Shown: positions 18,707-26,685 of the stretch, piece after piece
Layout of the letters: every line of letters starts with the position of its first letter
How positions within the stretch are numbered: the stretch's first letter is position 1
Assembly (NCBI GenBank): GCA_012729725.1
Contig: JAAYCO010000073.1
Location: 1 to 51,569, forward strand
Length of the DNA stretch: 51,569 nucleotides
Origin: Planctomycetota bacterium
GTDB taxonomy: Bacteria > Planctomycetota > Phycisphaerae > SM23-33
Direction: 5' to 3'
Program-made: the position numbers and the translations under genes
Notes under the pieces: generated by a model
The model's input: the letters and a program-made list of their open reading frames with translations, nothing else
Told to the model about the DNA's origin: nothing
Databases searched by the model: none

Positions 18707-19291
18707 TCCGCAGGCCTGCGCTGCAAGCCATTCGCATCGCAGCAAGCCATAATGTTCGAGGTCTTCGAGTTTGCCCCATCGGCTCAAATGCTGGCGAAGG
18801 CAGCCTTCGTGCTTCATGCCAATCTTCTGCATCACGCGGCCCGAGGCGGGATTGCGGGACATGTGCTGGCCGAAGATGCGGTTGAGCGCAAGCTCCGCAA
18901 ACCCGAAGCGGACAAGCTCGCGCGCGGCCTCGGTGCAGTAGCCTTTTCCCCAGTAGTCCTTGCCGATCCAGTAACCCAGTTCGCCTCGGCTGTGACTGGT
19001 GCGGAAGCCCATCAGGCTCACGCAGCCGATCAGAGTGCCGTCCTGCAGACAGACCGCCAACGGCAGATTGTTGCCCTTCGCAAAGCCCTCAGCGTGTCCG
19101 GCGATCCACTGCTCGGCGACACCATCGGGATACGGATGCGGCATTGTGGCAGTGGTGTTAGCTATCTCCCATGCCCCCGCCAGCGTTTGAACCCGCGGCC
19201 CGTCGGCAAGCTCAAACGGTCGAAGAATCAGCCGCAGAGTGTTGAGTGTGGGAATACTCCTCATGGTGATGCTGTTTTCGTTAACGCTCAT
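18695..19291 (-). CDS. GNAT acetyltransferase (RimJ/RimL type)
   Basis: The 198-residue N-acetyltransferase has the RimL-type layout: TLRLILRPFELADGPRV near the start, GELGYWIGKDYWGKGYCTEA forming the acetyl-CoA loop, then NPASGRVMQKIGMKHEG. The family acetylates protein N-termini, antibiotics or small amines, and the substrate is unknown here. The chosen ATG overlaps the 3' end of the preceding GNAT gene by 11 nt, so translation is probably coupled. The gene's last codons lie inside dispersed repeat copy 1, so the repeat may have supplied the present stop codon. Confidence 0.85.
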   Translation of the reverse strand: MSVNENSITMRSIPTLNTLRLILRPFELADGPRVQTLAGAWEIANTTATMPHPYPDGVAEQWIAGHAEGFAKGNNLPLAVCLQDGTLIGCVSLMGFRTSHSRGELGYWIGKDYWGKGYCTEAARELVRFGFAELALNRIFGQHMSRNPASGRVMQKIGMKHEGCLRQHLSRWGKLEDLEHYGLLRCEWLAAQACGMRT

Positions 19292-20171
19292 TATGCTCGC
19301 TCTTTCCGTCAAACACATAATGGCCCGAATCCGCCACCGGCACATATCCTATCTTCTGGTAGATGCTGTTTGACGTCGGGTTGGCCAGGTCGGTGTACAG
19401 GCAGCAGAACTCCCGGCCGGCGTCGAGTTGACGCTGGCTGAGTGCAGCCACGCAGGCTGAAGCGTAGCCATGACCGCGGTGCTCCGGCGGCGTGTAGACC
19501 GAGCCAATGCTGATTCCGCGCCTGGTAGGCCGACGGGCTGCCGCCATCGACACTGCACGCGCGCCGTCCTCCCATATGGCAAAGCTGCCATAGGCAACGG
19601 CGTGTTGGGCGGCCTTCATCGCTGCCTGGGCATCCAGCCGTTCGAGGGTGACTTGGGAAAACGCCTCTATCCACTCGGCCAGCAGTTCCAGATCGTCCGC
19701 GCGGGAAACACGAAGTTGGCCCGGCACGCCACGCGGGAACGTCACCTCGCGAAGCTCGTATATTCGCTGGGCCATCTTCAATGCGAAGCCCTTGCCGGTT
19801 CGCTCTGCCCATATCTTCGCGAACGCCAAGGCCGTTGCACTCGGGCCGTGGCATTCCGGCAAGGTGTGGCCGCCGGCCTGTAAGGCCTCGGCAATGACCT
19901 CCAATGCGGCCGTGGCTTGATCCTCCCGATCCGTGCCAATTGCCGGCGCGTACAGCACAACGCCGTGCGGCGGCGTCATGATGGTCGCAGCCTCAAGTCC
20001 GGCCGGGCCAGATACAGTCATCATCACGACCGGCGGATCAGGCGGCTTGTCCGTCGTCGCCAGACGCCCCGCCAGCCCCAGGATCAAGTTGTTGACGGGC
20101 TCTTCTCGCTCCAGCCATTCGCCGGCGGCATCAAGAAAGGCCGCCGCGGTTGCGTAAGTTGTCGCATTCAT
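19281..20171 (-). CDS. GNAT-family acetyltransferase, two-part
   Basis: The 296-residue protein has a C-terminal GNAT fold. The acetyl-CoA-binding loop is RGHGYA at 232-237, followed by TDLANPTSNSIYQKIGYVPV. The N-terminal half (about 1-145) looks like a degenerate second GNAT-like domain. The substrate is unknown. The ATG has AAGGA ten nt upstream. The frame is open further upstream to 20378, but that part looks like the remnant of another gene. It is the first intact gene behind the attenuator-like leader and is coupled to the next GNAT gene. Confidence 0.82.
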   Translation of the reverse strand: MNATTYATAAAFLDAAGEWLEREEPVNNLILGLAGRLATTDKPPDPPVVMMTVSGPAGLEAATIMTPPHGVVLYAPAIGTDREDQATAALEVIAEALQAGGHTLPECHGPSATALAFAKIWAERTGKGFALKMAQRIYELREVTFPRGVPGQLRVSRADDLELLAEWIEAFSQVTLERLDAQAAMKAAQHAVAYGSFAIWEDGARAVSMAAARRPTRRGISIGSVYTPPEHRGHGYASACVAALSQRQLDAGREFCCLYTDLANPTSNSIYQKIGYVPVADSGHYVFDGKSEHNER

Positions 20172-20315
20172 GTCAGTTTCCTTTTCCAGCATGGCGATAT
20201 ATACTGAGATCTTTGAAACGAAGAACCGGGCCACTCGCCAGCCCGTGCCAGTGACGATCTGACGCATTTCGTCCTTCGATACCAGTGCTCTCGTGCCATC
20301 TCTGATTTCATGCCC
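20172..20315 (-). pseudogene. 3' remnant of a SAM-dependent methyltransferase gene
   Basis: Directly upstream of the GNAT start, in the same frame, about 48 codons read like the C-terminal end of a class I methyltransferase: LVSKDEMRQIVTGTGWRV, then a hydrophobic strand ending VYIAMLEKE. The usual stop codon of such a gene is missing, and the frame runs into the GNAT gene. The N-terminal SAM-binding part is absent, replaced upstream by the terminator hairpin. It may be a deletion remnant of a gene once controlled by the leader, or it may be translated as an extension of the GNAT protein. Homology is judged by eye only. Confidence 0.45.
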
Positions 20316-20340
20316 TTTCTCCGAACAAGTTGCAGCGTAT

Positions 20341-20375
20341 ATAAACAAAAAGCCCGTTCCACTCGGAACGGGCTT
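20341..20375 (-). terminator. Intrinsic terminator in the GNAT leader
   Basis: A perfect 11-bp stem (20365-20375 with 20350-20360) closes the loop GAGT. On the minus strand it is followed directly by TTTTGTTTAT, making a textbook intrinsic terminator. It lies about 135-170 nt after the upstream promoter and 170 nt before the GNAT start. Its 5' strand can instead pair with an upstream segment (20413-20421), so it looks like the switchable part of an attenuator. Confidence 0.85.
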
Positions 20376-20404
20376 CATAGGCTTTCCTGGGATGTGCTGC
20401 TTGC

Positions 20405-20509
20405 CTATCGCGGCCCGTTCCTAGCGCAGGCTAGAATCGTGCGCATAGCGCATACGCGCTGCTGGCACGAGCTGGACCTGCGATAGAATTTGGCAGCGAT
20501 CTGCTTCAT
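20405..20509 (-). CDS. Possible leaderless 34-residue leader peptide
   Basis: The predicted transcription start (20509-20510) coincides with an ATG that opens a 34-codon frame ending at TAG (20407-20405). The frame spans P1, P2 and P3 and stops just after the antiterminator strand. The peptide begins MKQIAAKFYRR and is rich in Arg and Cys. With no room for a ribosome site it would need leaderless initiation. A ribosome at its stop would cover the antiterminator, while stalling earlier would free it. The frame could equally be a chance product of a structured RNA. Confidence 0.3.
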   Translation of the reverse strand: MKQIAAKFYRRSSSCQQRVCAMRTILACARNGPR

Positions 20510-20516
20510 GACAAAA

Positions 20517-20546
20517 ATGATATGCCCCATTTTCAAATCTTGTCAA
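20517..20546 (-). promoter_or_regulatory. Strong sigma70-type promoter of the GNAT leader
   Basis: On the minus strand a consensus TTGACA (20546-20541) is followed after 18 nt by TATCAT (20522-20517). The surroundings are AT-rich, unlike most of the window. Start is predicted at 20510-20509. A GCCGGC-AAGAA-GCCGGC inverted repeat (20570-20586) lies just upstream of the -35 box and could be an operator or an upstream terminator remnant. Confidence 0.7.
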
Positions 20547-20597
20547 ATAAATAGTTGCTGTTCTTTTCGGCCGGCAAGAAGCCGGCAAACCAACTGC

Positions 20598-20663
20598 GAT
20601 CGCGCAGCGAAATCTCCCGTTCTGGTTCGCGCAAAACCATCTCACGCTAATCGTGTTCGCGTT
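20598..20663. repeat. Dispersed structured repeat, copy 2
   Basis: This is the partner of 18641-18706, in direct orientation, about 1.9 kb away. The longest exact blocks are CCGTTCTGGTTCGCGC and AACCATCTCACGCT. Differences fall partly in the loops of the two conserved dyads. It sits upstream of the leader promoter, so the two copies bracket the whole GNAT islet. Confidence 0.6.
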
Positions 20664-20834
20664 GTGCATGCATTTGCCGCATGTGCTTTACGCAGGGCGA
20701 AGGGCGAGGTTTGCGGGGGTCCGTCCGGCATGAAGAAACCGTCCAAATGCCTCGTTCCCCAGCTTTTGTAAATCGTATAAGATTGTGCTGTAGCATGGTT
20801 AATGTGATATGCTTTTCAACATGAGAGGAACGAG

Positions 20835-21800
20835 TTGGAACTGAGCATTACGCTAGACGACCCGAGAAAAGCGGGACTGCTGTTCGGACCTAACGATAGG
20901 AATCTGCGCCAGATACGCCAGGCTCTGGAGGTGCAGATATACGCGCGGCAGGGACAGGTTCATCTTGCCGGGCCCGCGGCGTCGGTGTCGAGGGCTGCGG
21001 CCGTCATTGAACACCTGCAACGCGCGCTTCGCCACGAGAGGCCCCTCACGCCGGAACTTGTCGGCGAGGCTATCGGAGAAACCGGAATCAGGGCGGAGCC
21101 CGGCACAACCGACGTTCTGGACGTTTACGTCGCCGGCCAGATGGTCAAGGCAAAGACGCCCGGCCAGAAGCGATACATCGAGGCGGTTCAGACCCACGAC
21201 CTTGTTTTCTGCACAGGCCCGGCTGGCACGGGCAAGACGTACCTTGCCGTCGCCCTGGCTGTGCACATGCTCAAACATCAGCAGGCAAGGCGGCTTGTGC
21301 TGGTTCGCCCGGCAGTGGAAGCCGGCGAAAAGCTCGGATTCCTGCCCGGCGACATGCAGGCGAAGGTGAACCCTTACCTCCGGCCGCTCTTCGACGCGCT
21401 GCACGACATGATGGACTACGACCAGATTCGCCGATTCATGGTCAACGACCTTATAGAGGTGATACCGCTGGCGTTCATGCGAGGCAGAACGCTCAACGAT
21501 TCGGTCATCATCCTCGACGAAGCGCAGAACACCACCGCCAGCCAGATGCTGATGTTCTTGACCAGGATGGGTCACGGGTCCAAAATGATAGTAACCGGCG
21601 ACGATAGCCAGGTGGATCTGCCGCCCGATACTGTCAGCGGGCTGCTTGACGCGAATTGTCGCCTCAAAGGCATGAAGGGTCTGTCGTTCGTCCGGCTGGA
21701 CAAGGTGGACATCGTCCGCCACCGCCTGGTGCAGAGCATAGTCCTGGCTTACGAAAAGGACAGGGCAGTGGACGCCGGGCCCAAAGATGCCGAAGAGTAG
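20835..21800 (+). CDS. phoH: PhoH-like ATPase (YbeZ family)
   Basis: The 321-residue protein has a KH-like N-terminal region (about 15-65) and a PhoH P-loop domain. Walker A is GPAGTGKT at 128-135 and Walker B lies in VIILDEAQNTT. The family acts in RNA metabolism and ribosome maturation, usually with the endonuclease YbeY. The start is a TTG with GAGAGG six nt upstream; the nearby ATG at 20821 is closed after a few codons. The next gene starts 3 nt after its stop, and the order phoH-7TM-HD is conserved in many phyla. Confidence 0.93.
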   Translation: MELSITLDDPRKAGLLFGPNDRNLRQIRQALEVQIYARQGQVHLAGPAASVSRAAAVIEHLQRALRHERPLTPELVGEAIGETGIRAEPGTTDVLDVYVAGQMVKAKTPGQKRYIEAVQTHDLVFCTGPAGTGKTYLAVALAVHMLKHQQARRLVLVRPAVEAGEKLGFLPGDMQAKVNPYLRPLFDALHDMMDYDQIRRFMVNDLIEVIPLAFMRGRTLNDSVIILDEAQNTTASQMLMFLTRMGHGSKMIVTGDDSQVDLPPDTVSGLLDANCRLKGMKGLSFVRLDKVDIVRHRLVQSIVLAYEKDRAVDAGPKDAEE

Positions 21801-21803
21801 ATA

Positions 21804-24155
21804 ATGTGGCCATTGACCAACAAGAAGCGAACCCGGCGCGGCGACGTGCGGCGCGTGGCGATGCCTGCGCAGGCGTCGTTGTGGCGTCGTTTCAGCAATG
21901 CCGGCGGTCCGCTGGGCATGCTCATCGTTGTGCTCTTCTACACGGGCGTGCTGCTGCTTGATCTTTGGCCGGCCGATCCGTTCCCATACCGGGTGGGGCA
22001 GTACATACCGCGAGATATTCAGGCGAGGGTGGATTTCAGCGTGCCCTCGCACAAGAGGACCGAGGAAGAAACCGCCCGCAAGACGCGAGAAACCCCCGCG
22101 ACATTCCAGCTTGACGCCGCCCTTCACGAGCGGATTATCGCCGCGCTGAAGGCAGTGCCTCAGAATCTCGCGCCGGCAACGCGTCCCGCCGACGTCAGCG
22201 AAGAACTGGCCAAGCAGATGAATATCTTCACGCCCGAGGCGCTTGACGCCTGGCGGGCGTATGCCGCGGAAGATCGCAAGGCCCAGTACGAGGCGCAGGT
22301 GGACAAGCTTGGCGCGGAGCTTCTTAACGTAGGCTTCGTTCAGGTGGGCGATCTTGAAGCGCAGTTCTCCCGCAATGCAGACAAGGTCAGGCTCGGAAAC
22401 GCGCTGCATCCAAAGTCGTGCCTCGTCAGCGCCGCGGGCGAGAGGTATCTTCTTGAGAACCGTCTGGCGCGAGTAGTGGAGGTTGTGGACCCTCAGATTC
22501 GCCCCTGCGTTCGCGAGTACCTGCTTGGCATATTCAAGTCGCAATCTCAGCCGCTCTATACCTATGACGCGGCCGCCACGCAGAAAGAAATAGAAACCGC
22601 AATTGAAGCGGTTATGGCCAACCCGCCGCGTGATCCGTATCAGCAGGGCGAGGTGATCGTTCGCAAGCTCAAGGACAAGAACAAACTGGACGAGGGCGAC
22701 ATCCGCCTGCTGGCCGCCGAGCACGAGCACTATCTGGCTGCGGAGGCGTCGAACGGGTGGCGGTCTTGGGGAAGGGTAATCGGCAGGGGCGGCATTATTC
22801 TGCTGGTTGTGCTGCTGATGTCGGCATACGTGTTCAAGTATCGGCGCGACCTGGTGGACAATCCGCTTCGGGCGCTTTCGGTGGCCCTTACGCTGCTGGT
22901 GTTGCTGGGCATCAACAAGGTGATGATCCAGGTGTTCCAGTTGAACCTTTACAGTTCAACGCTTCCGGTGCTGATGGGGGCGTTCGTGCTGACGATTGCC
23001 TACGGCCAGCGATTCGCGCTGGCGATGGGCGGGGCGTTGGCGCTGCTTGTTGTGCTTCAGATGAGGCAGGATCTGGGGATTTTGCTTGTTCATGCAGCCG
23101 CCATCGCCGCGGCGGTTGCGCTTCTTGGCGAGATACGCACCCGCAGCAAGCTTGTAGTTGTTTCGGCAGCAGCGGCGGGTGCGGCGATGCTGTCAATCTG
23201 GGCCAACGGGCTGGCGTCTGGAATACCCTGGTGGCCTTTCGTGCTTATCGCCAGCGGTTGGGCAGTGATGTTCGCGCTGCTGGCGGGCTTTCTGGTGCAG
23301 GGAATACTGCCCTTCATCGAGCGCGCCTTCCGCGTGGCGACCAGCATGACGCTTCTGGAATGGGCCGACGCCAACAAGCCGCTGCTTCGCCGCCTGGCGA
23401 TGGATGCGCCGGGAACATACAACCATTGCCTTCAGCTTGGGGCGATGTGCGAAGCCGCCGCCGACTCGATAGGCGCCCGCGGGCTGCTCGCTCGCGTCGG
23501 CGCGTATTACCACGACATCGGCAAGATCAACAAGCCAGACTACTTCATCGAGAACCAGGGCGCTTCGCCATCAAAGCACGCGAAGCTTTCGCCCGCGATG
23601 AGCCTGCTGATTATCACCGGGCACGTCAAGGACGGCCTGGAGCTTGCCCGCGAGTACGGCCTTCCCGGAGTGTTGCACGAGTTTATTGCGACCCACCATG
23701 GCACGACGCTGGTGCAGTACTTCTACCACGCAGCCACCGAAAAGCGCAAGGCCGAGGCGGAGCGAGCGCCCGACGAGGTCGAATTCCGATATCCGGGGCC
23801 CAAGCCGCATTCTCGCGAGGCGGCAATACTAATGCTGGCCGATGCGGCGGAGTCTTCCGTCAGAACACTTCAGGAGCCGACGCCCGGCAGGATTGAAAAT
23901 CAGGTTCACGCAATGGTCATGCGCCGCCTCATGGACGGTCAGCTTGACGATTGCGAGCTTACCCTCAAGGATGTGCATCGCATCGAGGATTCGCTGGTCA
24001 AGACGCTGGCGGCGATGCATCACACTCGTGTTGCCTACCCGACGCCGCCTGGCCAGACTGCATCCGCAGCCGAGCTGCAGAACAAGCCCGAAGAGCCCGA
24101 GAACGGCAAGGAAAACGGCAAGGACGGCGAAAGCCCTAATCCGCCCCAGGCTTAG
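21804..24155 (+). CDS. PgpH-like 7TM-HD phosphodiesterase
   Basis: A 783-residue membrane protein. One helix (about 37-55) precedes a large extracytoplasmic 7TMR-HDED domain (about 60-310). This is followed by seven or so helices (about 320-510) and a C-terminal HD domain with NHCLQLG and YYHDIGK (near 570), then ATHHGT. In Listeria the homologue PgpH degrades cyclic di-AMP, so the same role is likely, with the outer domain sensing an unknown signal. A short low-complexity acidic tail ends the protein. It is co-transcribed with phoH. The usual downstream ybeY is absent here. Confidence 0.9.
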   Translation: MWPLTNKKRTRRGDVRRVAMPAQASLWRRFSNAGGPLGMLIVVLFYTGVLLLDLWPADPFPYRVGQYIPRDIQARVDFSVPSHKRTEEETARKTRETPATFQLDAALHERIIAALKAVPQNLAPATRPADVSEELAKQMNIFTPEALDAWRAYAAEDRKAQYEAQVDKLGAELLNVGFVQVGDLEAQFSRNADKVRLGNALHPKSCLVSAAGERYLLENRLARVVEVVDPQIRPCVREYLLGIFKSQSQPLYTYDAAATQKEIETAIEAVMANPPRDPYQQGEVIVRKLKDKNKLDEGDIRLLAAEHEHYLAAEASNGWRSWGRVIGRGGIILLVVLLMSAYVFKYRRDLVDNPLRALSVALTLLVLLGINKVMIQVFQLNLYSSTLPVLMGAFVLTIAYGQRFALAMGGALALLVVLQMRQDLGILLVHAAAIAAAVALLGEIRTRSKLVVVSAAAAGAAMLSIWANGLASGIPWWPFVLIASGWAVMFALLAGFLVQGILPFIERAFRVATSMTLLEWADANKPLLRRLAMDAPGTYNHCLQLGAMCEAAADSIGARGLLARVGAYYHDIGKINKPDYFIENQGASPSKHAKLSPAMSLLIITGHVKDGLELAREYGLPGVLHEFIATHHGTTLVQYFYHAATEKRKAEAERAPDEVEFRYPGPKPHSREAAILMLADAAESSVRTLQEPTPGRIENQVHAMVMRRLMDGQLDDCELTLKDVHRIEDSLVKTLAAMHHTRVAYPTPPGQTASAAELQNKPEEPENGKENGKDGESPNPPQA

Positions 24156-24284
24156 CACGCAGCTTGAACCTGATTAAAGCGGGTTGCTCTATTGCCTTAT
24201 CCCAAACGGACGGTATGCTCGTTAAAGTTTCGCACAGGGCATTAGGCGACTTTCGATTCCGCAATGTCAATTGAGGGAACGAGA

Positions 24285-25109
24285 ATGACACAGACAACCC
24301 CGACCTCTTACGAACCCAAGCTAAGCCCCAACGAAGTTTCTCGCACTATCTCGGCCCTCGGAGTAAAGAAGGCCAACACTAAGGCGTACCAGTTGTTCCT
24401 TCTGGCCGTGCTGGCGGGGTTGTACATCAGCATCGGCGGGCATCTTGCCGTGGTTGCCTTCGAGCAGGGCATGGGCAGGATCATTGCCGGGGCGGTGTTC
24501 GGCATCGGCCTGACGCTGGTTGTGATAGCGGGCGCGGAGCTTTTCACCGGCAACGTGACGATGTTCATCGGGGCGGTTACGGGGCTCTACCCGTTCACGC
24601 GGCTGCTCCGAAACTGGGGACTGGTGTACGTGGGCAACTTTGTCGGCAGCTATTTGTGCGCGCTGCTGATATTCAAGTCGGGCCTGCTGGGCGAAGTGGG
24701 CTCGCTTAACAGCGTGGGCAAGATGGCGGTGAGCATCAGCGACGCCAAGATGTCCATCGCATTCTCGCACGCGTTTCTTCGCGGCGTGTTCTGCAATATC
24801 CTGGTCATATTGGCGATTATCCTGGCGTTTTTCGCCAAGGACATCATCTCAAAGATCGTCTGCTGCATATTGCCCATCATGGCGTTCGTCACGGCGGGGT
24901 TCGAGCACTGTGTCGCCAACATGTACCTGGTGCCGTTGGGATTCTTCGCCAAGGGCATGCCGATCGCCGATCAGACAGGGCTTATCGGCCACCTTATTCC
25001 GGTGACGCTGGGCAACATCGTGGGTGGGATTGTGATAATGGTCATTCATCCCAACCGCATACGACAGATTGCGTTGCTCTGGAGCCGGCGCAAGGCGTCA
25101 AGTCAATAA
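24285..25109 (+). CDS. Formate/nitrite transporter (FNT) family channel
   Basis: The 274-residue protein has six hydrophobic helices and the two FNT signatures: LFTGNVTMF after helix 2, and GFEHCVANMYLVPLG, whose His gates the pore of these pentameric anion channels. Formate, nitrite or hydrosulfide could be the substrate; no linked metabolic gene narrows it. The second ATG is chosen because GAGGGA sits six nt before it, whereas the ATG at 24264 has no site. It lies 129 nt after the PgpH-like gene, so it may have its own promoter. Confidence 0.9.
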   Translation: MTQTTPTSYEPKLSPNEVSRTISALGVKKANTKAYQLFLLAVLAGLYISIGGHLAVVAFEQGMGRIIAGAVFGIGLTLVVIAGAELFTGNVTMFIGAVTGLYPFTRLLRNWGLVYVGNFVGSYLCALLIFKSGLLGEVGSLNSVGKMAVSISDAKMSIAFSHAFLRGVFCNILVILAIILAFFAKDIISKIVCCILPIMAFVTAGFEHCVANMYLVPLGFFAKGMPIADQTGLIGHLIPVTLGNIVGGIVIMVIHPNRIRQIALLWSRRKASSQ

Positions 25110-25127
25110 GGCCGGCCTCTTTGGAGG

Positions 25128-26495
25128 CTACTGTATTTCATTGAGGCGATACCCGAAGCCCGGGCCGCGAATTGTGCTCAGGTCCACCTGACCGTTGCGC
25201 CGGCGGTAGAGTCCGGGGTGCACCTTTTCCTGGGCCAGTGACGCATCGGGATAGAACTGCATGGCGTTGGTTTCGACGCCCATAATTGTGCCCGCGTGTG
25301 CAGCCAGAAGGCAGTGGGGAATCTGGGCGAGCATGGGGTTTGTCAAATCCTGAACCATCAGCGTCATGCCGTGGGCCTTGGCCCAGCACATGCTAAGTAG
25401 CGCGCCGGTTTGGGTCTTGCACGTTTTGAGGGCGACGCCGGTCCAGCCCAGCGATCTTCCAAGGCGGATCAGCCGCCAGTTGTGGCAGCTCTCGTCCATG
25501 AACAGCGGCTTGCGGGCGCTGACGCTGTGGACGTCTATCTGGTTGGCCTCGAGGTCGTAGGGGAACGGCTGCTCGACGTACAGAATCATGCCGTAGACGC
25601 GCGGGTTCTCCAGCACAAGGCGGTCGAGGATCTCGTTCACGTAGTCGGGCTCGGTGACCATGCAGTTGAAGTCGGTCGTCAGCCAGTCAACGCCCTCGTC
25701 GATTGCGATCAGGCCAACGTCCACCAGTCGCTGGTAGTCCCACTGCATGTCGTTGCCGCGAAGCTTGACCTTCAGGCAGTTAAGGCCGTCGCGCTTGATC
25801 CAGTCGCGCAGCAGGACGGGGTATCCGTCCTTGGGCTCTGCGCCGGTCAGTTCAGAGGCCGCGATGGGATCCTTGCCGCCCACCAGGTGCCACGCGGGCA
25901 TTTGCCTTGGCGGCTGGGAAACGAAGAAATCCTGCGGGTACTTGCCCCTGAAGCGATCGCTCGAGCCTTGGGCATCGATGAGAAAATCGGCAAGGTCGCG
26001 ATTCATGAACTTCGCGTTGTAAGTTTCATACACGGGCACGTCGTGCAGCATGCCGAAGGCGTCGTGCAATGCGATGTCATACGGCGAGCATGCGACGAGG
26101 GCAGCAAGGTGCGGCATCGGCTCGTGCGAAAGCGCGGCGTTGAACTTGTGGTGAACATTGTCGAGCGTTTGCTTCTGGAAGTCCTCGCCCACCTCCATCG
26201 GGTGGCCGGAGGCGCCAAAGGTGCTCCATTCATCTGCAAGGATAGATGTGAATTCGCGAAGCGCATCCTCTCTGGGCTGATACGCCAGGCTGCTGGGCCA
26301 GACCCACGGCACGCTCAGGGGAGTTTCGCCGGCGCCGGTGGCGGTCTTGCCGTTCTTTCCTTCAACGGTGACCGAAGCCCTGGCGCACGTAATATGCACT
26401 AGCGTCTCGGCGCCGAATTTAAGGGGAACCCGCAGGGTAACAGGAATGAACTTCACGTTTGCGTCACGGACCACAACATCGGTTTGTTTTGTCAT
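25128..26495 (-). CDS. Enolase-superfamily enzyme (MLE-like)
   Basis: The 455-residue enzyme has a capping domain (about 1-220) and a TIM barrel. The active-site residues can be read in order: Lys242 and Lys244 (KVK), Asp275, Glu309 (VEQP), Asp334 (MDES) and Lys357 or Lys360. A KxK base pair plus a later Lys is the pattern of the muconate-lactonizing/dipeptide-epimerase subgroup, although sugar-acid dehydratases cannot be excluded. The protein is longer than most members. GGGAG lies 8-9 nt upstream of the ATG. It is divergent from a carbohydrate-esterase-like gene, suggesting shared control, and converges on the FNT gene. Confidence 0.82.
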   Translation of the reverse strand: MTKQTDVVVRDANVKFIPVTLRVPLKFGAETLVHITCARASVTVEGKNGKTATGAGETPLSVPWVWPSSLAYQPREDALREFTSILADEWSTFGASGHPMEVGEDFQKQTLDNVHHKFNAALSHEPMPHLAALVACSPYDIALHDAFGMLHDVPVYETYNAKFMNRDLADFLIDAQGSSDRFRGKYPQDFFVSQPPRQMPAWHLVGGKDPIAASELTGAEPKDGYPVLLRDWIKRDGLNCLKVKLRGNDMQWDYQRLVDVGLIAIDEGVDWLTTDFNCMVTEPDYVNEILDRLVLENPRVYGMILYVEQPFPYDLEANQIDVHSVSARKPLFMDESCHNWRLIRLGRSLGWTGVALKTCKTQTGALLSMCWAKAHGMTLMVQDLTNPMLAQIPHCLLAAHAGTIMGVETNAMQFYPDASLAQEKVHPGLYRRRNGQVDLSTIRGPGFGYRLNEIQ

Positions 26496-26685
26496 GATAG
26501 CTGCTCCCGGCAACAACATACATGGCGTTGAGGCCGCGGGCAAGAAGAGAAACATACATGCGCCAGCGGGCCGCGCGGATATGCCTTGCAAAACCCGCGC
26601 GCACGATGAACAATCGGGGGTTTGGCGGCCTTGGTGGCGGTCATTCCGGCTGGCCCGACGAGCCGTTCTATTGGAGTGCGGTAAC

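Larger units (their letters stand above)
20341..20510 (-). promoter_or_regulatory. Attenuator or riboswitch-like leader RNA
   Basis: The predicted transcript can form two exclusive folds. In fold A, stem P1 pairs 20480-20486 plus 20474-20478 with 20405-20416 (12 bp, one bulge). P1 encloses hairpin P2 (TCGTGC/GCACGA with inner AGCGC/GCGCT) and hairpin P3 (CTAGC/GCTAG), giving a three-way junction, and the terminator forms. In fold B, GGAACGGGC (20421-20413) pairs perfectly over 9 bp with the terminator's 5' strand. Fold B is extended by ATAGGC/GCCTAT (20408-20403 with 20382-20377) and removes the terminator. The antiterminator strand overlaps P1, the usual layout of riboswitches and attenuators. 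I recognise no known ligand class. Confidence 0.7.

Noticed and set aside
20405-20430. Resemblance of the leader segment ending GGGCCGCG to a T-box sequence
   Set aside because: The invariant T-box bulge and the stem I specifier loop are missing, and the segment lies inside P1, so a T-box riboswitch is not supported.
20421-20669. An 82-codon minus-strand open frame covering repeat copy 2 and the leader
   Set aside because: It crosses the strong promoter and hairpins. Its similarity to a frame near 18568-18779 comes from the dispersed repeat, not from a protein family.
20853-22730. A 625-codon minus-strand open frame opposite phoH and pgpH
   Set aside because: It lies fully under two well-recognised genes, and its residue pattern (many His, Arg, Gln) is antisense-like.
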